From positions 1 to 64,000 of the forward strand of contig CAZLPS010000010.1 in assembly GCA_964561455.1 (NCBI GenBank): a stretch of DNA of 64,000 bases. The letters run 5' to 3'. The notes below the pieces were generated by a model. It worked only from the letters and a program-made list of their open reading frames with translations, made no database searches and was not told where the DNA came from. Of this stretch, positions 43,202-50,212 are shown piece after piece (positions within the stretch are counted from its first letter, which is position 1; every line of letters starts with the position of its first letter). The position numbers were made by a program, and so were the translations under genes. This DNA is from JABDGR01 sp964561455. GTDB lineage: Bacteria; Verrucomicrobiota; Verrucomicrobiia; Opitutales; JABDGR01.

Positions 43202-44041
43202 TTACTGCGGCGGCCAGACAAAATTATTGAGCGGGCCGGAGTAGCGCTTGCCACTGCCGTCGGCGATGCTGTTGGGCGGGTCGCTGTTGACTTGAATGGT
43301 CAGGAACTGCACCTGGGTCACATTTATTTTTACTGGACCTTTGGACGCTACCAACTTGCTCTTGCCTTGGGCCAGCGGGCCCGAGTAAAGCACCTTGAGG
43401 TCGGAAGTCTGCCGGACTTCCAAATTGGCGATGTTGCCGCTGGCGGCGAAGGTAAATTGCAGCATTCCGGGTACGGGCGGGACCACTGGCGTTGTGCTGA
43501 TGGGCGGCGCGGTGGTGGTGGCTGCGGGCGGTGGCACCGTGGTGTTGACGGTGGTCGGCGTACCCGACGTTTTGGAGATGTCAGCGGTGGAATCACTGTT
43601 GAGCAGACGGTTCAATCCCATGATGAGCAGCACCACGATCACCGCGGCAAGGCCGAGAAAAATGCCGAGGCGGACGAAGCCCGCCTGATTTTGCGCGCGG
43701 GCGGCCACATAGTCTGCCGGGGCATCACGACCCGCGGAGCCGTGGGCGGAAGCCAACCCGCCCGGCACATCCAAGCCGCCCAAGTTCGGCCGGTCCCCGG
43801 CGGCTTTGCCGCCAAATTGGGCGAGATAATCCGAGGCCAGTTTATCGGCATCGAGTTTGAGGTAGCGCGCGTAAATTTTCAGGAAACCGACCTTGTAAAT
43901 CTCCGGGAGGGAAAAGTCGAACAACCCGGTTTCCATGGACTGGAGGTAATCGGTGCGGATCTTAGTCGCTTCAGAGGCTTCGCGCAGGGCAACGCCCAGA
44001 CGTTTGCGCGCTTCAGCCAGGCGGTCGCCAATGTTTTGCAT
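43202..44041 (-). CDS. rodZ: RodZ-like HTH membrane protein
   Basis: About 279 residues: an N-terminal helix-turn-helix (~2-70, GDRLAEARKRLGVALREASEATKIRTDYLQSME split, YKVGFLKIYARYL), a linker, one membrane helix (~123-143, LGIFLGLAAVIVVLLIMGL), a Thr/Pro-rich stretch and a C-terminal beta domain (DUF4115-like: GNIANLEVRQTSDLKVLYSG, PVKINVTQVQFLTI). RodZ links MreB to the wall-synthesis machinery and sets rod shape. Start ATG 44041; GTG 44047 would add two residues. It lies downstream of the histidine kinase on the same strand. Confidence 0.85.
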   Translation of the reverse strand: MQNIGDRLAEARKRLGVALREASEATKIRTDYLQSMETGLFDFSLPEIYKVGFLKIYARYLKLDADKLASDYLAQFGGKAAGDRPNLGGLDVPGGLASAHGSAGRDAPADYVAARAQNQAGFVRLGIFLGLAAVIVVLLIMGLNRLLNSDSTADISKTSGTPTTVNTTVPPPAATTTAPPISTTPVVPPVPGMLQFTFAASGNIANLEVRQTSDLKVLYSGPLAQGKSKLVASKGPVKINVTQVQFLTIQVNSDPPNSIADGSGKRYSGPLNNFVWPPQ

Positions 44042-44151
44042 ACTCACTCTAGGGTGTTATAAAAAACCCCTGCGCGTGGCAACTCCTTTTCGTGGAATAT
44101 CTTGCAGCCGGGGGGCGATTGGGTACCGCCACCCGTCGGCCGCCTGGTTGC

Positions 44152-45339
44152 TCAGGGTCCGCCTTCGAGGAGGCGCACCCGGCGGTGTTTGGCGGGGAAT
44201 TGCAGGGTGACGGTGGTGCCCTTGCCCACGGAGCTTTCAAGCGCTATTTGCCCGCCGTGCGCCCGGAGGATGCGTTGCACAATCATCATCCCGAGACCGT
44301 GCCCGCCACGCTTGGTGGAAAAATACGGTTGAAAGATCCTGGGCAAATCCGCCTGGGCGATGCCCACGCCATTGTCGGCAAAAGCCAGGTAGACCCAGGC
44401 GTCATCCGCCCGCGCGGCGATGCGCAAGCGCCCGCCGCGTTCCATGGCCTCCATCGCATTTTTCAGCAAGTTGAAAAACACCTGCTTGATTTGGTTGCGG
44501 TCGCCGAGGACGGGCGGCGGCGGTTGGACCACTTCAATCTCGACGCGCACGCCGAGGTTTTCCAGTTCCTGCTGTTGCAGCGCCAGGACTTCCGTCAGGA
44601 GCGCCAGCAAATCCACTTCCGCCAGATTGGGCGGCTGCGGGCGGATGGCTTCGAGGAAATGGCGGATGATGCCGTCGAGCCGTTCGATTTCGGAGACGCA
44701 AATGTCAGCCGACGTCTTGATTTTCTTCGTGGCGGCCGTCTCTTTGAGCTTGGCGAGGTGGCGTTCGATGAGCTGCAGGTGAATGTTCATCGAATTGAGC
44801 GGATTGCCCAGTTCGTGGGCCACGCCCGCCGCGAGCATGAGCACGGAGTCGAGCCGCTCGCTTTCGATGAGGTCGCGCGTCGAGCGCTGTTCCTCGGTGA
44901 TGTCGGTCAGCACGACGGCAAACTGGCCTTCCGCGCCGCGTTTGCGGTCGCTTGCCAGGGGGACCACATAGAGGCGCACGTGCCGGCGCTCGGGGTAGGT
45001 AATTTCAATCTCGCGGGTGAGCGCCCGGGCCGGGGCAATGTCACCGGTGGCGCGGGGCGTCAAGTCCAGCGCGCGCGCCAAATCCGGCATGACCTTCCCG
45101 AGGCGCGCGGAACCGACATCTTTTTCCGGCAAGGCAATCAGGGCCCGGGCGGCGGCGTTGGCGTATTGGATGACGCCGCTGGGGTCCACCACGAGAATGC
45201 CATCTTTGATGGTGTTAAAGACGGTCTCAAGCGTCTCGCGCTCCCGGGCCAGGCGCTGGGCGAGAATGGCGAGGTTGCCGGGATCGAGGTCATCAATCCG
45301 GCCCAAAATACGTTCCAAGGGGTTGCCGCGGCGGGACAT
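44152..45339 (-). CDS. PAS sensor histidine kinase (NtrB-like), soluble
   Basis: About 395 residues with no membrane segment. PAS domain ~38-145 (VFNTIKDGILVVDPSGVIQYANAAARAL split, QFAVVLTDITEEQ), phospho-acceptor His in AAGVAHELGNPLNSMN (~175), and the ATPase domain with N box FFNLLKNAMEAM, G1 FADNGVGIA and G2 RGGHGLGMMI, ending in HGGQIALESSVGKGTTV. HELGNPL and the cytosolic layout resemble NtrB/AtoS-type kinases. No response regulator is adjacent in the window, so it is an orphan here. Signal unknown. Start ATG 45339. Confidence 0.92.
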   Translation of the reverse strand: MSRRGNPLERILGRIDDLDPGNLAILAQRLARERETLETVFNTIKDGILVVDPSGVIQYANAAARALIALPEKDVGSARLGKVMPDLARALDLTPRATGDIAPARALTREIEITYPERRHVRLYVVPLASDRKRGAEGQFAVVLTDITEEQRSTRDLIESERLDSVLMLAAGVAHELGNPLNSMNIHLQLIERHLAKLKETAATKKIKTSADICVSEIERLDGIIRHFLEAIRPQPPNLAEVDLLALLTEVLALQQQELENLGVRVEIEVVQPPPPVLGDRNQIKQVFFNLLKNAMEAMERGGRLRIAARADDAWVYLAFADNGVGIAQADLPRIFQPYFSTKRGGHGLGMMIVQRILRAHGGQIALESSVGKGTTVTLQFPAKHRRVRLLEGGP

Positions 45340-45352
45340 GGGAATGGCGCGG

Positions 45353-45532
45353 TTAGGGCCGAGGATGATGCACGATGGGTTGGCGAGGCAAGTGCCAGCA
45401 GCCGCCTGCCCGGCGCTCGCGCTGCCAGCGTTCAATGGCCTCGACCCGCTGCTCCCAGCCAACGCCCGGCGCGACCCGCGACTGGCTGCGCTGGCTGGCG
45501 AGGAATTTTTCGAGAGGCCATTTCTTTTCCAT
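45353..45532 (-). CDS. 59-residue protein after the nucleotidyltransferase gene
   Basis: Small ORF starting ATG 45532, 5 bases after the nucleotidyltransferase stop, with GGAAAAG 13 bases before the start. It begins MEKKWPLEKFLASQRSQS, then VGWEQRVEAIERWQRERR, a charged helical pattern, and ends VHHPRP 13 bases before the kinase ATG. Not recognised. Tight packing between two genes and the helical composition argue that it is real. It may be a partner of the nucleotidyltransferase. Confidence 0.5.
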   Translation of the reverse strand: MEKKWPLEKFLASQRSQSRVAPGVGWEQRVEAIERWQRERRAGGCWHLPRQPIVHHPRP

Positions 45533-45537
45533 AAAAT

Positions 45538-46056
45538 TTAATTCTTTTCCGGTAAAAACTGGCGGGAGAAATTCCGCCAGGCATCAACCAAGTGGTGACG
45601 CGCCAACAATTCCTGAAACTTGCCGCGGTCCAGCGCATCCGCCTCGCAAAACAAAGCCAGCCGGACTTTATCCTTGGGACGACCGACTTGCAACATAATC
45701 GCCGCCAGATGCTCCGCCGTCAATACCCGGGTGGAAGTTTGGCCAAAATTCGCCGTTCGGGCCTGGGCCAGCGCCTCTTCGGTCAGGGGATTGTGGGTGG
45801 GGAGAAATTGCACCAACCAGCCTTCGATCTCAAAGCACGCCTCATGAGCGGCATGGCCATGCTCCCGCAAATAATCGAGCAACTGGCGCACATCTACCAG
45901 TCCCAACTTATCCACCTGGATGGGAATGAAGACATCCAGATCCAAGGTGGCGGTCGGCGCAATATAATAGGAGGCCGCAATGGCACCGCCAATGGCATAG
46001 GATCCAATCACGCCACTGGACACCATTTCATTAAGAGCCTGGAGGGTTTTTTCCAT
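45538..46056 (-). CDS. nucleotidyltransferase-fold protein (AbiEii/DUF6036-like)
   Basis: About 172 residues. The N-terminal part has the minimal nucleotidyltransferase pattern: GSYAIGGAIAASYYIAPTATLDLDVFI, i.e. a GG/A motif followed by the metal-binding DLD. Similar proteins are annotated as AbiEii/AbiGii toxin-like or DUF6036 nucleotidyltransferases. The C-terminal helical part (LTAEHLAAIMLQVGRPKDKVRLALF, DRGKFQELLARHHL) is also like that group. It begins 2 bases after the coaB stop (ATG 46056) and is followed by a 59-residue ORF. Toxin activity or housekeeping role cannot be decided. Confidence 0.72.
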   Translation of the reverse strand: MEKTLQALNEMVSSGVIGSYAIGGAIAASYYIAPTATLDLDVFIPIQVDKLGLVDVRQLLDYLREHGHAAHEACFEIEGWLVQFLPTHNPLTEEALAQARTANFGQTSTRVLTAEHLAAIMLQVGRPKDKVRLALFCEADALDRGKFQELLARHHLVDAWRNFSRQFLPEKN

Positions 46057-46058
46057 GA

Positions 46059-46724
46059 CTAAAAACAAATCATAGCCGCGAAATAATTCCGCAGGCGAGT
46101 GATAAGTTGCTTGGCGATCCCTGCCTTTGGAGCGAGGCCAAGTTTTAACCAGGTGCCGTCGCGACCGATGAGCGTCACTTTATTATGGTCGGATCCAAAA
46201 CCCGCACCCGCCCGGCCCACGCGATTGGCGACGATGAAATCCAGATTTTTCTCTTTGAGCTTGCGGCGGGCATAAGCTTCGAGGTTTTTGGTTTCGGCGG
46301 CGAAGCCGACAACGAGCTGGCCGGATTTTTTGCGCGCCGCCATTTTCTTAAGAATGTCCACAGTGGGTTCGAATTTGACGACCAGGGGGGCGTTGCCCTT
46401 TTTAACTTTGTGGGAAATAACCTTTTTGGGGCGGAAGTCGCTGACGGCCGCGCACATGATCAGCACGTCGCAGCGGGGAAACCGTTTTTCCACCGCCGCC
46501 AGCATATCGGCGGCGGATACCACCTGAAACACTTTTACCCCGGCGGGAGGCGGTAGTGAGACCGGGCCGCTGATTAAATCCACCTTCCAGCCGGCCGCCA
46601 CCGCGGCCGCGGCGAGGGCGTAGCCCATCTTGCCGCTCGAAGGATTGCTGAGAAAGCGCACGGGGTCGAGGTGTTCGCGCGTCGGCCCGGCGGTCACCAA
46701 ACAGCGAATGGGTCGGGGCTTCAT
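46059..46724 (-). CDS. coaB: phosphopantothenate-cysteine ligase (stand-alone CoaB)
   Basis: About 221 residues, matching only the C-terminal (CoaB) half of the usual CoaBC fusion, which joins phosphopantothenate and cysteine in coenzyme A synthesis. Seen: VTAGPTREHLDPVRFLSNPSSGKMG split, the nucleotide-site ISGPV turn, MCAAVSDFRP and the Lys-rich KKGNAPLVVKFEPTVDIL, VGFAAET and the NRVG segment. No CoaC decarboxylase domain is attached and none is visible nearby, so coaC must lie elsewhere. It is followed closely by the nucleotidyltransferase gene and preceded by ribF. Confidence 0.9.
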   Translation of the reverse strand: MKPRPIRCLVTAGPTREHLDPVRFLSNPSSGKMGYALAAAAVAAGWKVDLISGPVSLPPPAGVKVFQVVSAADMLAAVEKRFPRCDVLIMCAAVSDFRPKKVISHKVKKGNAPLVVKFEPTVDILKKMAARKKSGQLVVGFAAETKNLEAYARRKLKEKNLDFIVANRVGRAGAGFGSDHNKVTLIGRDGTWLKLGLAPKAGIAKQLITRLRNYFAAMICF

Positions 46725-46745
46725 GGGCGTTGGATTCCGAAAAAT

Positions 46746-47696
46746 CTACTGCTTTTTAAATCGTTTTTCGGCGGCAACGCAATCGCGCGCAATTTGTTTC
46801 TTTAGGGCCTTCAGGGAGGGAAATTTTCTTTCCGGGCGCAGGAATTCCAGCCACTCGACGCGCACTTTGGCGCGGGGGCCGGGCGCCGGACCGCGGCCAA
46901 GCAAATGGGTTTCGAGCAGGGGCTTGACGGGACCGCGGCGCTCCACGGTGGGACGATGCCCGTAATTGGCGACGCCCCGCCGCCACCGGCCATGGGAGGT
47001 GCGCAAGCGCACGGCATAGACGCCGAGGGCGGGCTGGGCTTCCGGTTCCCAGGCCAGGTTAAGGGTGGGAAAACCAATTTTCCGGCCCAGTTTCCGACCG
47101 GGTTGGACGATACCTTCGCAGTAGTATGTGTAGCCAAGCAGGCGGCTGGCCTCATCAATGGCGCCGCGGGCCAGCAATTCGCGAATGCGGGTGCTGGAAA
47201 CCGGCCGGCCATTGTGCCGCAGGCGCGCGATGCTGACGACGGTCAGGCCGAGGTCGCGTCCGGAATGCACGAGCAAATCGACGTCGCCGGCGCGCTTGTG
47301 GCCGAAGCGAAAGTTTTCACCGACGTAAACCGCGGCCAGTGAGGGCAAATGCTTTTTGAGGTAAGCGAGAAAATGCCCGGCGGGCAGGCGCGCAAATTTC
47401 CGGGTAAACGGTTGGGCGATGATCAAATCGACTCCGAATTCACGCAGGAACCGGGCCTTTTGTTCCGGAGGCATGAGGAGCAGGGTGGGCGATTGGGGAT
47501 GAAACAGGCGGCTGGGATGCGGGTGGAACGTCAGCACGGCGGTCACCCCGCCGCTCTGTTTGGCGGAATGCAGGGCGGCCTCGATCACGGCCTGGTGGCC
47601 CAGATGCACGCCATCGAACATTCCGATGGCCAGGTGCAGTGGGCCGGGTGCGGGCCGAACCTGGGCAAGCGAAGTGGCGCGGTGTTGGGCGCTCAT
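46746..47696 (-). CDS. ribF: bifunctional riboflavin kinase / FAD synthetase
   Basis: About 316 residues. The N-terminal FAD synthetase domain has AIGMFDGVHLGHQAVI (HxGH), TFHPHPSRLF, FVGENFRFGHKRAGD-like GENFRFGHKR, and SSTRIRELLARGAI. The C-terminal riboflavin kinase domain has GRKLGRKIGFPTLNL and GVYAVRL, ending KFPSLKALKKQIARD. It converts riboflavin to FMN and FAD. The order truB-ribF is a common core arrangement. Start ATG 47696. Confidence 0.95.
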   Translation of the reverse strand: MSAQHRATSLAQVRPAPGPLHLAIGMFDGVHLGHQAVIEAALHSAKQSGGVTAVLTFHPHPSRLFHPQSPTLLLMPPEQKARFLREFGVDLIIAQPFTRKFARLPAGHFLAYLKKHLPSLAAVYVGENFRFGHKRAGDVDLLVHSGRDLGLTVVSIARLRHNGRPVSSTRIRELLARGAIDEASRLLGYTYYCEGIVQPGRKLGRKIGFPTLNLAWEPEAQPALGVYAVRLRTSHGRWRRGVANYGHRPTVERRGPVKPLLETHLLGRGPAPGPRAKVRVEWLEFLRPERKFPSLKALKKQIARDCVAAEKRFKKQ

Positions 47697-47754
47697 GAGG
47701 GGGAAAAGCAAGGCGGGCGCAGCGAATCAACCAGGGCGCAGCAAGTCTGCGCCC

Positions 47755-48480
47755 CTACAGGACGTGGCTCGGGACGGCTTGGTAGACCGGGATGAGGCGG
47801 CGGCGGATGTCGGCCAAACTCATGGTGTCAAATTGGTCGAGTGGGGCGCCGTCGGAGAGCCGGAATTGGCCCGAGCCGGTACGGCGCAGCACAGTCAAGG
47901 TCGCGCCACAGCCCAGTTTTTTTCCGAGATCATGCGCGATGGTGCGGACGTAAGTGCCCTTTGAACTCTTCAGGCGGAACTGGGCGAGTGGGGGGGTGTA
48001 ATCGAGCAGTTCAAAGGAATCCACATGGATGAAGCGCGGCTCCCGTTCGACTTCCTGGCCCTTCCGCGCGAGCTTGTAGAGCGGCACGCCCTTGATTTTT
48101 TTGGCGGAAAACATTGGCGGCGTTTGAAACTGGTCGCCCACGAAAGTCTGCATCACGGTGCGGAGCGCGTCGGCGTCCATGGACGGAACGGGGTGGGTTT
48201 CGGTGACTTCGCCGTCAGCGTCGTGGGAGTCGGTGATTTTGCCGAGTTCAAAGGTGCCCTCGTATTCCTTGTCGAGGCTCGTCAGGTATTGGGAGACTTT
48301 CGTGGCGCGGCCGATGAGCATGACGAGGAGGCCGGTGGCCAGGGGGTCGAGCGTGCCGGCGTGGCCGATCTGGCGCATTTGCAGGCGGTGGCGCAGGCGC
48401 GCGACCACGTCGTGCGAAGTCATACCCGTGGGTTTGTCCACGAGGAGGATGCCTTCCAGTTGATGGGGATCGGGGGACAT
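47755..48480 (-). CDS. truB: tRNA pseudouridine(55) synthase TruB
   Basis: 241 residues. Makes pseudouridine 55 in the tRNA T arm. Seen: GILLVDKPTGMTSHDVVARL, the catalytic Asp in GHAGTLDPLATGLLVML, TKVSQYLTSLDKEYEGTF, QTPPMFSAKKIKGVPLYKLAR and SKGTYVRTIAHDLG. It lies between nrnA and ribF. The ATG (48480) is preceded by four near-copies of the TTAATTC word on the minus strand. Confidence 0.96.
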   Translation of the reverse strand: MSPDPHQLEGILLVDKPTGMTSHDVVARLRHRLQMRQIGHAGTLDPLATGLLVMLIGRATKVSQYLTSLDKEYEGTFELGKITDSHDADGEVTETHPVPSMDADALRTVMQTFVGDQFQTPPMFSAKKIKGVPLYKLARKGQEVEREPRFIHVDSFELLDYTPPLAQFRLKSSKGTYVRTIAHDLGKKLGCGATLTVLRRTGSGQFRLSDGAPLDQFDTMSLADIRRRLIPVYQAVPSHVL

Positions 48481-48486
48481 GGGGGG

Positions 48487-48516
48487 AATTAGGAATTAAG
48501 AATTAAGAATTAAGAA
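48487..48516. repeat. AATTAAG word repeat before truB
   Basis: The plus strand reads AATTAGGAATTAAGAATTAAG and one more AATTAAG, so the truB mRNA leader is a pyrimidine/AT repeat of TTAATTC immediately before the start codon. Confidence 0.75.
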
Positions 48517-48613
48517 ACCAGAGCTGCGAAACAAGACGTGGTCTTTCGCCATTGAAACCAATTTGGGCCGGCTGGCAAAGAAGGGTCAAAATTCTTAATT
48601 CAAAATTTGGATT

Positions 48614-49600
48614 TTACTTCGTGTTGGCCAGTTGTTCGCCCAGGGCGGCGAGAAATTTCGGGTAAAACTGGTCAAAGGTTTCGTTGACGTTGAAGCCGGC
48701 CGCGCAGGCGTGGCCGCCGCCGCCGAAACGCTGCGCCAGCTTGTGCATCGCAAAATGCGGGTCCTTGGCACGCAGGCTGCCTTTGACAAGCTGGTCGCGC
48801 TCCTCGATTAACACCCCCACGTCCACGCCCTCGATGGCGCGGGCATAATCCACCAGGCCCTCGGTGTCCTCACGGCGCGCGCTGGTCGCGGCAAAATCGG
48901 CATCGCGCAGAATGCCGATGCACGCGCGGCCGTTTAATTCGAGGCGGAGGGAATTGAGAAACGCCTGGAGGAGCCGGGTTTTACCCAGGCTTTCGCGTTC
49001 AAAAAGCAGCCGGGCAGCGGTGCCGGGGTCGGCGCCGCGGGTGGTCAGTTGCGCGCAAAGCTGAAAGACCTGCGGGGTGGTGGAGGGGAAGCGAAACTGC
49101 CCGGTGTCCGTCGCAATGCCCAGGTACAGCGCCTGGGCGGTGACGGCATCCAGGGGCAGGGCGGCATCGAAGAAAAAGCCCGCGAGGACTTCGGCGGTGG
49201 CGGCGGTTTCCGGCAGCACAAAGTTGTGCTCCGCATAACTGTCGTTGGAAACGTGGTGGTCCACCATCAGATACGTCCGGGGGAAGATCTCGCGTAATTT
49301 CAGGCCGACGCGCAGGGCGTCGGCACAATCCACGCACACGGCGACCGTGCCCGGCTCGGGCTGATATTCGGTGACGCGCCGCCACGGGGTGTCGCCGACA
49401 AATTCCTTGAGCAGCCGCGGCACGGGGTCCTGGTTGACGGCGACAACTACCGCCCCGAGGGCGCGCAGCACGCGGGTCAGCGCCACCTGCGAGCCAATGC
49501 AATCGCCATCCGGCCGCATGTGGCCGAGGACGGCGACGGGGCGGCCGCGCAGGCCTTCGAGCAGGGTGCGGAAGCGGGCGGAATGTTGGGGGAAATACAT
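48614..49600 (-). CDS. nrnA: DHH phosphoesterase, NrnA-like
   Basis: 328 residues. DHH-DHHA1 family; NrnA degrades nano-RNA and dephosphorylates pAp. Motifs: VLGHMRPDGDCIGSQVALTR (motif I, DxD), VCVDCADALRVG, MVDHHVSNDSYAEHNFV (DHH), TDTGQFRFPSTT, and the C-terminal GGGHACAAGFNVNETFD substrate-binding site. It sits between rbfA and truB, its common place in the nusA-infB operon of many bacteria. The leader before ATG 49600 consists of AATTCGAAATT-type words. Confidence 0.95.
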   Translation of the reverse strand: MYFPQHSARFRTLLEGLRGRPVAVLGHMRPDGDCIGSQVALTRVLRALGAVVVAVNQDPVPRLLKEFVGDTPWRRVTEYQPEPGTVAVCVDCADALRVGLKLREIFPRTYLMVDHHVSNDSYAEHNFVLPETAATAEVLAGFFFDAALPLDAVTAQALYLGIATDTGQFRFPSTTPQVFQLCAQLTTRGADPGTAARLLFERESLGKTRLLQAFLNSLRLELNGRACIGILRDADFAATSARREDTEGLVDYARAIEGVDVGVLIEERDQLVKGSLRAKDPHFAMHKLAQRFGGGGHACAAGFNVNETFDQFYPKFLAALGEQLANTK

Positions 49601-49606
49601 CGGGCA

Positions 49607-49641
49607 AAATTTTGAAATTCGAAATTCGAATTACGAAACGA
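49607..49641. repeat. GAAATTC word repeat before nrnA
   Basis: Plus strand reads AATTTTGAAATTCGAAATTC, then GAATTACGAAACGAAACG; again a word-like repeat touching the start codon of a core gene. A related ATTCGTC repeat overlaps the rbfA stop at about 49684-49706. Confidence 0.65.
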
Positions 49642-49691
49642 AACGGCGACGGGCGGAAGGGATGGGTGGGTCTTCGGCGGCGTTCCATTCG

Positions 49692-50072
49692 CTATTCGTC
49701 ATTCGTCATTTCCCCCTCTTTTTCGTTCTTGAATTCGCCCCGGGCTTCGAGTTCGTCGAGGATGGCGAGCGTGCGGTTGCCGCGCACATGGGAATCATCA
49801 AAGTGGAAACTAAGCGCCGGCGTGTATTTGAGGGTCACGACTTTGAACACCCGGGTGCGCAATTCGCCCTTGATTTCCTCAAGCAGTTGTTCGGCCTCGT
49901 GCTTGGCCATGGCGCCGCCGATGACGGAAAAATAAACCCGGGCAGCCCGCAAGTCGGGCGTCGTATCCACTTCCGTGATGGTGATGCCCACGGTGCGTTC
50001 GCGAAAACGGGTGTGCAACAAATCGCTGACTTCGCGCTGGATCAATTCGTTAATGCGGACGACGCGGGACAT
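49692..50072 (-). CDS. rbfA: ribosome-binding factor A
   Basis: 126 residues; a KH-type protein for 30S maturation. Seen: VVRINELIQREVSDLL, GITITEVDTTPDLRAARVYFSV, LRTRVFKVVTLKYTPALSFHFDDS. Located between infB and nrnA in the classic translation operon. The last residues (KNEKEGEMTNDE) are acidic and partly encoded by a short repeated word. Confidence 0.94.
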   Translation of the reverse strand: MSRVVRINELIQREVSDLLHTRFRERTVGITITEVDTTPDLRAARVYFSVIGGAMAKHEAEQLLEEIKGELRTRVFKVVTLKYTPALSFHFDDSHVRGNRTLAILDELEARGEFKNEKEGEMTNDE

Positions 50073-50212
50073 GGCGGAGAAAATTTAAGATTGGCAGGGA
50101 GGGCGCGGCGGATCCGTGTCCCGGCGTGGGAGTGAATGGTGCGGACGGTGGGGGAGCAGGGCTTGGATGGAACAAGCGGGTGGGTGGCGGCGGCAGGCGC
50201 CCGGCCGGCCGA

